Assembly (NCBI GenBank): GCA_019614645.1
Contig: JABWDB010000002.1
Location: 27,021,501-27,085,500, forward strand
Length of the DNA stretch: 64,000 nucleotides
Source of the DNA: Stratiolaelaps scimitus
Taxonomy: Eukaryota; Arthropoda; Arachnida; Mesostigmata; Laelapidae
Direction: 5' to 3'
Of the stretch, positions 14,046 through 24,135 are shown in pieces. The notes under the pieces were generated by a model. The model worked only from the letters and a program-made list of their open reading frames with translations, had not been told where the DNA came from and ran no database searches. The translations under genes were made by a program, and so were the position numbers. Positions within the stretch are counted from its first letter, which is position 1. Every line of letters starts with the position of its first letter.

Positions 14046-14099
14046 GAGCGTATATTTGTAGTATTTTCTACTGTATTAAATACGTGAAAATATACGCTC
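14046..14099. repeat. Two-tier inverted repeat
   Basis: GAGCGTATATTT at 14046-14057 pairs with AAATATACGCTC at 14088-14099. Inside it GTATTT and AAATAC can form a second stem. The AAATATACGCTC motif recurs at about 34125-34136, so this may be the end sequence of a dispersed foldback element. Confidence 0.7.
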
Positions 14100-14506
14100 T
14101 ATCATGTTGAATACCTCAATGTATGCTGTCCACTGAACCCACAAGAAAATAACGGTAACCAAATAGCCTCTAGCAAATTTGCATAGATTGTCGCATTTAC
14201 ACAAATTTGTCGCTTGCCTCGCCCATTTTGCCTTGGTTTTGCTTTGTCCTCTGAGCTCTTCAATAATTAAATTACCTTCGTGCGACATTTGAGAATCGCA
14301 CCTATTACTACCAGAGGCGTGCCGTCTAGCATGGTTGAACAATTTAAACAATAGGTGATCTCAAGTGTCGCCTGGCCGATGAGAGGCTGGTTGCGAGCGC
14401 ATACCCGAGTCAGTTAGTGCATTATGTTTCAGCGGATAGATGAGTAGAATATAGAGGCCGCCGGTGAAGGGCTCTAGGCTAGTTTGCTGTTTATTCAGTG
14501 TTCATA

Positions 14507-14649
14507 CTTAGCGCAGCAATAGCGCTAAGTGTAGGCTGGTCCAGCGCCGCGGGGCACTGCACCAGCCTCGAGGAACGCGCATAAAGTGCTAAACGTCTAA
14601 TGGAGGAACTGGAGAAACAGTCTATATATTCTATACACGCATATATAGA
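14507..14649. other. Cluster of three consecutive hairpins
   Basis: Stem 1 is CTTAGCGC/GCGCTAAG (14507-14514 with 14522-14529, perfect). Stem 2 pairs 14533-14548 with 14553-14568 (14 of 16 positions, GC-rich, 4-base loop). Stem 3 pairs 14621-14629 with 14641-14649 (perfect, AT-rich). Three stems within 143 bases in otherwise featureless DNA could be a structured RNA or a composite of inverted repeats; no family is recognised. Confidence 0.55.
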
Positions 14650-16097
14650 AAGAGCTCGCTTCGAGATGCAACGCTCACTGATGGCGCAGGAGTGTGTTCA
14701 TGTGCTGGACTATTGCGACAAGTACCGAACAGGTAGAGAGGATGACACCTTTACCTCGACATTGGTCGACACGGGTTAATAATAGTTGACAATGGTTCAT
14801 CGGATTCATTCACGAGCTAATCTAGTCTAAGCTCGCAAGGTTAGCCTTTGAACAACGAACCTCGTCGGCACTTACTATTCAGAAACAACCGTTGCTAGTT
14901 ATAATTAGCTCTATGGAGTGTGATTTAGATGTCCTTCCTGCATCGTACTATCGACCAATAGAATAACATTAAACTTTGGCAGATTTGAAAAAAAAGACTA
15001 AAACTATAAACTTACTTAGATGAGAGGCTACTGACGGAACGGTGGAAAAGTCCGTCATAGACAATGTGGCAACCACTCTGTGTGTACAAGGTTGGACGCT
15101 CTGGAAGTTTAAACGCCTTATTAAGGGAGAACGTCCTTCTCGTGGCAAAAAAGGACGTCTAAGAATCTTTTCAAAAGCGAGAGCACACAAATGTAGGCTT
15201 GAGTAAAAGAAAAAAAGACCGATAACCGACGACGACGAGAAGAGGCCCTATGAGTTAACTAGTTAATGCTTCATTACACCTCTCCAGCCCCAATGTGGCC
15301 TGGTACGCGAGACCAATCGTAAAATGGCATGTCTGCTTTGTTTAGCAGTGAACCAACTGTTTAATAATGCTAAGCGTTGATCCGCTTTAGTAGGACAGAA
15401 GATGATGGAGAGGAATGATCCTATATGACTGCCACGTTGTTGTTGTTAGCGGGCGACGTTGGCGGTAATTAATTCGTTCTTCTTAGACAAGATATAATAG
15501 GAAATTGATTATCTCGTCCAACCGAGCGCTAAATATACTGCCCTATCAGGTGAAAAGCTGCAAAACGTTGTTGTATCCAATTCGCAAATTAATTGCGTGT
15601 AGCCTATCAGAGACGTAACTAAATTAACTGCTTTAGCGACTTAGAATTAAATACAGCAAGTCAGGGACGTCATCGATTCACTTGCGTTCATCTACAATCA
15701 TTGAAAGACGGGAAATAAAATATTCAACGAGAGTAGGGTTTTTAATGCGTTTGACTTATTCTTAGCCTTTCCAATCTTACAAACTTAGAAGCATCTACCA
15801 TTTGATTGCAGGAGTGCAGTTCATAATGATCCTCCTTTATTCGATGGGATGATGGCACCGTTGTTTTTACCTATCTTGTAAGCCTTCAGAGCCGTTAACT
15901 CCGAAATCCCTCAGATAAGCTTCTCATTTGCCTTTAATGTCCTTTGCGGGCTTATAATATGTCTAGTAACGTGTCCGGCATACTAGAGTCACTTGTGCCT
16001 CTAGGGCTTCAGGGAGTTTTGCATCTTAATCCAACAATGGCAACTAAATATTTAGGTTTTCTAGATGTATAACATCTTCATTTAGACAACTTCTAAC
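14650..16097. other. Non-coding DNA, nothing recognised
   Basis: AT-rich sequence with short frames lacking motifs (for example 14969-15190 minus). No repeats of note before the TA tract at 16098. Confidence 0.45.
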
Positions 16098-16141
16098 TTA
16101 TATATATATATATATATATATATACATACATATATACATAC

Positions 16142-16176
<35 letters not shown>
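16098..16176. repeat. (TA)n-(CATA)n-(TA)n microsatellite
   Basis: A TA tract, a CATA array and a second TA tract run without a break into the end of the mariner element that starts at 16177. The repeat may pre-date the insertion, since mariner elements target TA, or may have grown from the target duplication. Confidence 0.9.
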
Positions 16177-17466
16177 CTAGGCGGATCGATACGTTTCCTG
16201 TATAGAAAGGAAAACAATTATTTATGGGAAAATAGTGATGCATTTATTGAATATATTCTCTCTGAAACTCAATGCACCTAGTCCAGTCATCCTCAAGTGT
16301 GTTTCCCATTCTAATAACACAATGTTTCTATAGACTTAATATAATTCTCTACGGCGCCCTCAACGCCATCACTATTTATCGTGCTCTGGCCCCTGAGGTG
16401 CGATTTGAGATTTTTGAAAAAGTAATAGTCGCTCGAGGCTGCAGTCAAACAACAACCACTATTGGGTGGTTGATTGACAACTTCGAAGCCAAACTACATT
16501 AGTTTAGCCACCGAGAGATGTGACTTGTGAGCAGACGCAAATTGTGGTGAAATACCATGTTCTCCTTTTGCATGCCATTTCGATTCCTGGCGATTACGTT
16601 GCTGAAACCAAACAAAGGTCTAGCACATTATTCTCCTATGATCTTTCTACCAGACTTAAGATAGTTAATTAGAATCATTCCATTTGTATCCCAAAAAACC
16701 TTTCCGGACGATTTTTCCGATTTTACTTGTGGGCTGCCTTTTATCCAGGTGCAGTCCACTCACTAGTGGTTCTTTGGTTTCGGGTGTACACTGGTGAACC
16801 GAGTTTTCCTCAACAGTTACGAGTTATCGGCTCCAAAAGCCCGAAGGATTTCTCTTCATATGTTCGAGACAGCGCTCGGAAAGCATCAGTCGGTTCAGTT
16901 TTTGGTCCATAGAGAACCTGTGCGGCACCCACTTGCTGTTCAACTTTTTCATACCGAGATCGTGGCATAGGAGGGAAATCACTGAACCCTTGCCAATCTT
17001 AATGCTTCCGCTATTTTCATGAGCCTTACCTCGACGATCCTGGAGCACCTTTCGCACTTCATTTTCTTCATTCCTTGCCGTTTTTGGAGATCCCGGGCAC
17101 GGTTCGCCTTGGACGCCAGTTCAATTCCTTCTAAATTTAGTGATCCAATAGATCGCACAGTTTGATACGATAGGGCAGACCCTTCGTAAACTGCATCCAA
17201 ATTCCTTTTTATCTTGGCCGGCAACTCAACTCTTAAAGTAGTAGTGTTTGCTAACAGCCTGAAACTCGTAATGGTCCATTTTGTCGACACTGTCCGAGAG
17301 GCGTCCACTCGTAGATGTCGAGAAAACAAACGATACCACCTATCATTGGCTTTATTGTCTGTTGTCATCTGCCGTTTCAAGGATCGCCTCTTTCCACCAA
17401 AACGACAGACCTTCCACCATTGGTGAGCCGAACGTGCCGATACAGGAAACTTATTGACCCACCTGG
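16177..17466 (-). mobile_element. Degenerate mariner transposon, nearly full length
   Basis: The element is 1290 bp, the usual size for mariner. Its ends are inverted repeats: read outward-in, the right end starts CCAGGTGGGTCAATAAGTTT and the left end CTAGGCGGATCGATACGTTT. Over 33 positions including flanks (16173-16205 and 17438-17470) 27 match. Both sides carry TA (16175-16176 and 17467-17468), the expected target duplication. The interior encodes a broken mariner transposase on the minus strand. The 73-82% arm identity and many lesions point to an old insertion. It lies about 3.4 kb upstream of the Rbfox start codon. Confidence 0.92.
16244..17279 (-). pseudogene. Mariner transposase, inactivated
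   Basis: The frame can be followed from an ATG at 17279 (MDHYEFQAVSKHYYFK, then a stop/frameshift) to a TAA at 16244-16246 after GNTLEDDWTRCIEFQREYIQ. That is about 345 codons, the family's usual length. Recognisable family blocks in order are LDAVYEGSALSYQTV, KIAEALRLA, SVISLLCHDLGMKK, SKWVPHRFSMDQKLNRL, SERCLEHMKRNP, VTVEEN...CTPETKE, HHNL and SSDYYFFKNLKSHLRGQ. Several frameshifts and stops separate them. Of the DDD catalytic triad the first Asp reads Glu (VTVEE), the second reads Asn (FHHN) and only the third (SSDYYFF) remains, so the protein would be dead even if joined. Residue calls next to frameshifts are by eye. Confidence 0.88.
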
Positions 17467-18249
17467 TATATGTCGAACCTTCAGCCAAAATACAACAAAC
17501 CCACCCTACGAACGCCGCCGAGTTCCAAATAATCCATCTTCGATGACGATTGTGTGCCTTGCTAAACTGACAGACACGGGTCTATGTCGTGTGAATCATT
17601 ATCGCACTAATCGTTTGCGCCATCACACCATGTGGACGGTGGTCAAACCGTGCTATCATAGAAGCGGAACAAGGGACAGAGTTGACCAAGGGTAGGCTAC
17701 GATCACTTCACAGTTAGGAAAACATTTGTACACCATTTCTGCCTCAGCGGTAAATCTGCTTTTTTCACCGCGGGTGCTAATTGCTAATTTCCAAAGTAAC
17801 TATAGGCTAACTCCTGAGTCCTAATTCTAAACCTATGATTGACCCACTATTATTATAGTTTACAAACAGAGTCCTCTATGGAGGTTTTCGAAGGAATAGT
17901 CCGGTGTTGTACGATCAAAGCCCTTAACTCGAAAACATGTCATAGAGGCGAGCTAGGTGACTATTTCCGTTTAACTTTCTACTCCGGTTAATTTCGGGTA
18001 ATGTAGTGGTATCTCGTCTCTTCTCCTTCGGGAGCTATGTAAAAAACGGTACGCGCTTTTATTGACTCACGCAGCCAGTCGTATAATATAGTAGACGAAC
18101 TCCGTCATCTTCGACAATTTCGATCCATCCAACTTCAACTTGCTACGTGTCAGCCAATTAAGATCATCGCTAACAGGGGTATCCTGATTTTGTCCTTTTT
18201 CCGCCCAACTCCGTGGAATTTCTAATTCGCCGGTATATTTTGCCTCCTT
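17467..18249. other. Non-coding DNA with an imperfect inverted repeat
   Basis: CCTCTATG and GTTTTCGA (17873-17891) pair with TCGAAAAC and CATAGAGG (17929-17948) across a 37-base loop, leaving a few unpaired bases. Open frames on both strands around 17315-17695 overlap the mariner end and are not considered genes. Confidence 0.5.
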
Positions 18250-20778
18250 AGCCTATTTCTGCCCATTGACTTGAGAGTACAAGGAAAGTTCGTCTCCTCG
18301 ATGATGACACTGCCACTGCAGCTGTTAGTCTATTCTTCTTCTTCTTCGTCGTCGATGTTCCCTTCTCCTCGAAGTCGTCTCTTCTTCTCTAATGCCCTCA
18401 CCCGTCCCGCGATGTTCAGCATTCTCCTATGTTCTTCGCCCTCTCTCGAAACGTCGGTGCTCTCCCCAGCGAGTCCGGTGCCGCCCTCCGACAGCACACC
18501 GAGTTCGGCCCCAGCTTGCCGTTTCTCACACGTGGTCTGAAGCTCAGTCAGGCAGAGCCGTCGAACAGCAACAGCATGTGGTGGTCGCGGTGCTGGTAAT
18601 AATAGTGGAGTCCGTCGTGGCATCACCAGCAGCAGCAGCAGCAGAAACGGTACACAGCAGCACAAGATACCAGGCAGGGACACAGGCTCGCTAGATAGCG
18701 CCCCCCTCAGCTCTGCTCTGTGCGCGCGCGCGCGCGAGCGAGAGAGAGAGAGCGAGGCTGAGGAGTGAGTGAGAGAAAGAAAGAGAGCGAAGGCTAACGG
18801 AAACAGGGAACAGCCGCCAGCCAGCCAACAACTCTGTCTAACCCTAAGCTCAGGTGGCCATCGGTGGCGCGTCGAACAGCAGGCGAATAGTGAGTGTACC
18901 ATACGGCGGCATACGGTCACCCCTTTTACTGTGGCAGTCTACGTTTAGTCGTGCGCTATTCATGTTATCTAATGGTGGATCGTAGAATTTCTACTTTCTC
19001 ATCATCAATAGCGAAGCAGCAGAGATCGTCGTCATCGACGACGAGACGATTGCAGCACCTTTTAGAAGAGGGAGGTTAAGAACGAAGATTAAAAAAGAAG
19101 AACGCCGTGGCATGACGAGTTGTAGTCATTGCTGTCGACACTTGAAGTGAACGGTGATAACACGATGAGAGTGGACGGACGACGAGGCAGATAATAATTA
19201 ATAATAAGAATATTAATAATCATAATCGTACCTTACGAAGCAATATAGCCACGACAGCTGTGTAGCAACTGTGACTACGGCCGCGTGTCGCTTGTATCTG
19301 TATGAATACACGTTAAGCTGGGAGCAAACGTTCTATGAATTAGTTGGCCTCCTGCGTGTCCATATCCTCTTCGGTTTGTCTCTCTCTCTCTGTGTGTGTG
19401 TGTGTCCCTGTTATGATGAGCTCCGGCGTAGAGTTTGCTATTGATGTTGATGTCAGTAATCGGTAACCTGCGGGTCAGCCGTTGACCGTTGCTCGTGACA
19501 GCGGTATTCATGGTGACAGTCGTGAAATAATAAAAGCAATAATAAGATAAGAAAAAAAGTACAACAAAGTTCATCAAATACGACAGCCTGTTATTACGCT
19601 CGAAGGGAGGAAAGTTAACGAAAGTACCGAGCAGCAAAAGAAGTCGTGTGTTGCGATTTCTCGTTGTGGTCTGGTGATTGGTGTGATTTGATGGTAGAAG
19701 TGCAGTCGTGCAATAGTGGTGCGTGCTTGGTTTAGAAAGCAAAGAGACGAAGTGGAAACACATCGTTGGAAACTAATAAAGATCAAACAAACAGTTCTCG
19801 CTGGAATTGACAAGGATTAGTGCGGTCGAAAAGTCTTCCTCCAGAAAGGTAGATTGCTCTCTGATGAGATAGCAGCATTGGACGTGCGTGTAAACGCATG
19901 ATCCCAGGCGTGGTCTCTCCGCTAGGTTCTCGTTGCCTCTGCGGTGCGACGGCTGGCGTGTGTTTGTTGAATGGCGCCCGTCGTATGGTGTGTTTGACGC
20001 ATCGGCCAATAGAACAGTAACCCTGCCGCTGCAAAAGGAAACGGGTGTAATTGTTGTATCTGTGTGACGACATAGTCTGTTGTTGTCTGGCTGCATTGTT
20101 GTTTCGTGTGTTGTCGGCCCTCTGGCTTTTAATTGTACCGTTGTGGTAGTGGTGCTCGCCTCAACTACGTATGCCATACCGTATTTCTGCAGCAGCTTTG
20201 ATGCGCTCGAAGTGCCTTTAGCGAACGCATTCATATGTGGGATTACTTTCGGGTGTCAGCAGGGTCAACAGCGAACTGATTGACTCTCGGCCTGTCTGTC
20301 TCTCTGTCTGATCTATCGGATCTGGTCTGAGTGAAGAGTTCCCCTGAGCGATCTCTAGCTCTCTCTCTCTATCTCACCTCTGGCCCTCGTTGGATCCTTC
20401 GGTTGTACGCGCGTACAAGCGGCAACAACAGCAGTAGTAGTACTAGCAGGGGCGGTCGTCGCCGGTGGCTGTGTTATAGCAGAGCAGCGCGCGGCGACAG
20501 TACTCGTAGAAGAGGAACAGGAAGAGAGAAAGAGAGAGAGAGTGAAATAATAGAGTCTACGCTGCGCTACTGATTGGCATCGAGTTTTCGATTGGTTCAT
20601 AGGCGCCTCGTTCGTTCGACCGTTTCAGCGTTTGGTAGATGAACGGTGGTGAATCGAGAGTGAACCAAATCGCCTTCATTTGACGAGACCAATCGGTCGG
20701 TGGAACAGCGAGCCAGCACATCCTCACTGGTTTCGGCAGGTGGCTGCTAAAGGCAAGTAGGCGAATCAACAGGAGACT
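18250..20778 (+). promoter_or_regulatory. CpG- and microsatellite-rich block before the Rbfox start; presumed promoter and 5' leader
   Basis: Composition rises in G+C and simple repeats: CTT/TCG repeats (about 18331-18356), (CAG)n (about 18630-18645), (CG)n-(GA)n (18721-18757), (CT)n-(GT)n (19379-19405), CAA/CAG stretches and GA runs (about 20521-20545). Many open frames on both strands here encode only low-complexity strings and overlap each other. No TATA box can be tied to a start site. The block ends at the first coding exon, so it most likely holds the transcription start or one or more 5' untranslated exons. A TTTCGGCAG at about 20732-20740 could be a 3' splice site for an untranslated first exon. 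Confidence 0.4.
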
Positions 20779-20802
20779 GCCGACGAGAGTTCAATCGTCG
20801 GC
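20779..20802 (+). promoter_or_regulatory. GC-rich hairpin in the 5' leader, 26 nt upstream of the Rbfox AUG
   Basis: GCCGACGA (20779-20786) and TCGTCGGC (20795-20802) are perfect reverse complements around an 8-base loop. If the leader is transcribed as expected, the stem sits close to the start codon and could slow scanning ribosomes. Functional meaning is inferred. Confidence 0.5.
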
Positions 20803-20828
20803 AACCAGCGCGCTTTCAATCAGCCAGT

Positions 20829-20996
20829 ATGCTGGTTATGGCCAGCTTGAACAACCTGAACAACCTGACTAACATCAGTGGCGGTCTAAGTAGCATGCCT
20901 AGCCAGGCAGCGCTATATCAGACAACCGGTATACCCCCGGCGGCCTCGGAACCTCCGCAGGTATTTCCGCCACCAGACACTGCACATCAGCTGAAG
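20829..20996 (+). CDS. Rbfox1: Rbfox/A2BP1-like RNA-binding protein, first coding exon
   Basis: The exon encodes the 56-residue N-terminus, starting MLVMASLNNLNNLTNI and ending PPPDTAHQLK. It is asparagine/leucine-rich then proline-rich and likely disordered, as is usual before the RRM in Rbfox proteins. The ATG at 20829 is the first in a frame that is closed by a TAA at 20748-20750; a second ATG four codons in (20838) is an alternative start. The exon ends in AAG followed by GTAAGT at 20997, a strong donor, leaving phase 0, which matches the phase of the RRM exon at 57287. Linking this exon to the RRM exons rests on phase, strand, an N-terminus of the expected type and absence of another acceptor gene; a transcript would settle it. 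Confidence 0.78.
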
Positions 20997-21663
20997 GTAA
21001 GTTATCGTGAATGCAGGAAGTCTAGTTGAACGATTGGTATATTATATATCAAATATTAAGTACAACGCTTAGTTAGAGAGAGGTAGACAACCAGACTAGT
21101 CAATGGGATAGTCTTCATGGATATACAATATGATATCTGCCTTACCTCAGGGGACCCCTGCCAGTATTACCTATCTACCTATGCGGTCTATATTTAGATG
21201 CAACACCAGCATGAACACTTTCACTTTGACACCTCTGGATTAGCACACAATCCAATACCTACATATACACGTATACACTCACATACAGATAAGCGCTTCT
21301 GACATATACGCCTATAGAACACAGGCTAACAAGGAAACACCAATCGTTTCACATGAACGACATACTTTGGGGTAACTATAATGAGGCCTTTCTCCGGATA
21401 TGAATTTGTATAAATATAGAAGATATTCCCACGTGATTACTGACCACCACAGTGATTTTCTTCTATGGTGATTGTGTTCCTTCACCTGCTTTCCTCTCTT
21501 CTCATACTCAGAGCTTAAATTTTAACCAAAGTAGAAGGAAATTACTGCCACACCTGCAGTCGTTAAACTACAGCTTTCCCAAACACATGAGTTAACGCGC
21601 TCGGAGACCAAACACAGTCTCCCGTTGCACTCACACGAATTGCTCGGGTGCAGCTTATGCAGG

Positions 21664-21692
21664 AGCTGGTGGTGGTGGTGGTGGTGGTTGTG
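21664..21692. repeat. (GGT)n microsatellite in intron 1
   Basis: About eight GGT units at 21667-21689. The open frames on either strand here show valine/tryptophan or histidine runs from the repeat. Confidence 0.9.
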
Positions 21693-24109
21693 TGTAAGCA
21701 GCACTCAGTTATGGCACGCTGCGCTGTTCAGCGTGTATCGTCCAGCGTTCCCCTGTCGTCCATATGGCAGGCCAGTGCAGAACATATGCTCTATTTCTCT
21801 CTCACAGTCTTCGCGGCACCCTTCCATTGCACTTCTGAGGAGATTCAAATCAAGTTCAAATTGCTTTCTATCATTTTCTAGTTCACAGCCAGGAACTTTT
21901 GTCGACACGCCAAGCAATCTGCTATACACATGCACACAAAGCCACCCACACAAACAGAGATGTCCATCCACCCACGCACCGAGAGCGTGCACGCAGAAGC
22001 GGTCATTCCAACGTCGGATCAGTCAACACCGTCATGCGAGCCTCAACCGTCTCTGTGTGTGTATATCCCGTCATTCTGATAGTCGATAGATAGCTAGCTG
22101 AATGTAATGAGATGTGTGTCGGCGTATCTTGATTGCAATGCCAATGGTTTCATCAAGCGAGACGACAGTGCGGTGATGGCCTTAATTCACTTGCAAGCCA
22201 ACACTTGCCCGCGCTTTAAGTGAGGTTCGAGTAAGTTGCAACCACCACGGTGAAGGGACCCAATGATAGGCCACCAGTGCGAGCAACGTATATCCAGCAG
22301 CAGGTCGATGGCACCGCCTTTCGAGGACTGAGCGTGGCTTGGCACGCAGTGGCGTTAGCCTGCGACACCATAGTAATTACGTGAAGCTGCCTTTTGTCGT
22401 AGAGGAGACGATGGCGACGGCAACCACCCAGCCAGAATGGCTCCGCATCTCCCCTGGTAGCTGGCTGTGATCCTACCCGAGCCGCAGATGGCGTGTGGTA
22501 GGCAGACAAGCTGCTGGGAAACCAGGCGACCCTCATTGACCCTCAGGCGTGGCGGTTGTCCTGTTCATGATACTCTCCGGCCCCACTGCATGAACATTAC
22601 CATGTTCCGGATTTTGTTTCGGGACGCATTTGGAAGAGCTCATTGAATTTGCCCCAGTGGTTGAGCTATGATCTTTAGAGCGATTGGGAAGGCTCCTTTT
22701 GTTTAGTAGCATGTTTTTCGTACATGAACAAACGAAATATCAACACAATTTACCATTATTTATCGATTTGCCTTCGACAGTTGTATTGAGGTGAATGTGC
22801 ATTTGTATTGTGATCCACTGTCTCAAGAGGTATTACCATAGCATTTAGAAAACAAGAACAGAAGACTGGGGATTCTAGGTCTGGCGATCACCGATCTAAC
22901 ATTTACATCTACTATCATCCTACTTGTTAATCTAATTTAATCGCTCTGCATTGGTCGTGACAGTAGGTACTCGGGCTCCCACCACCAACGATATAATCTC
23001 AACTTCTAAAACTAAAGACATCTGGCTCGCCTATAAACAAGATGTATATAATGCGCACAATTGGTATTATGTGAAAATGCTTCAAGCACTGGATTATATC
23101 GCCTTTTAACCCATGATGCTTATCTCGCTGTCGACAGTAAACTAGAGCCAACACCTATTCTGTCATCAGTAGGGATTGCTTCCTTTTTGTCGATATGTGA
23201 ACATAGCTATAGCAGGTTGCACTTGATATTTACCAGTTGGGAGAGAAACTGCTGAACAAACTCGGTTATACGTTGATTGTTACTGCTGATATTAGAGCGC
23301 GCAACATTTTTTCCTTTGAAATTATGGGACCCTAGTCACAACAGAGATCTCAATTTTTGATAACCTTATAAGTCCCTTCCACCCAGACCGCTTTGTATGA
23401 GATGAAGAGGCCTGCCTGGACAACTTCACCTGTTATTGAATACTCTGGAACCTATCCTATTGGTGAGTGACGTCGTCTGTCTCTCTGGCGGTATTCTGTT
23501 TCATTTATTGTAATTGCCATATTCGCGGGCGGTGTTGCCTGGAGGCTGCTTGGTGCAGAGCGAGAGAGAGAGAGAGAGGGAGAGCGCGAATTTCAAGTGT
23601 GAAAATATTTCTGCTTCGGTTTTTAGAGTTACGTGAGATTCATACATACGCTCCAAATAACAGATGTCACAGATCTCGTGCGATCTTGGTGCTTATTGCC
23701 CTCGTTTACGCACTTACAAAGGTCAAGTGGAGGTTTTATCAGATTTATTCCTTTGTTATGAAGAGTCACACAAAAATAATTACGTCGTTTGCTGTCATTC
23801 AAGTTAAAGCTAATCTCTCATCCTAATCATTTTATTTATATGGTGGCAGTATTACTGTGGAGTAGTTTTCACTGTGGATAGCTTGCGGGCTGCTGAATTG
23901 CTAGTTCGGACAGCCTGCTTGAACTATTTCCATGAATGAGGGAAGGTAACCTACTGGAAACGCCAACTGATGGAGTTCCTTAGGCTCCGATAACGTTATA
24001 TAATATTATACTCTATACATGGCGATATCAGTTTTCAGGGGAGCGGGTTAGATACAGATCTTTACACAGCGGTTGTTACGACTTGAGGCCATACCGCATT
24101 TTAATTTCT
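21693..24109. other. Intron sequence, little recognised
   Basis: No gene recognised. A GA tract at about 23561-23585 sits inside a 119-codon frame (23467-23826) with no domain. One TGCATG lies at 22587-22592. Confidence 0.45.
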
Positions 24110-24135
24110 CTATCGGAAACTATTTTTTCCGATAG
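24110..24135. repeat. Perfect 10-bp inverted repeat
   Basis: CTATCGGAAA (24110-24119) and TTTCCGATAG (24126-24135) flank a 6-base loop. It resembles a terminator hairpin in shape but has no bacterial context; meaning unknown. Confidence 0.7.

Noticed and set aside
18330..18920. 196-codon minus-strand frame with serine/leucine/arginine-rich sequence
   Set aside because: Low complexity, overlaps other open frames on both strands, and lies in the repeat-rich block before the Rbfox start.
24110..24135. Hairpin with T-run resembling a bacterial terminator
   Set aside because: The window is clearly eukaryotic with spliced exons; no operon context.
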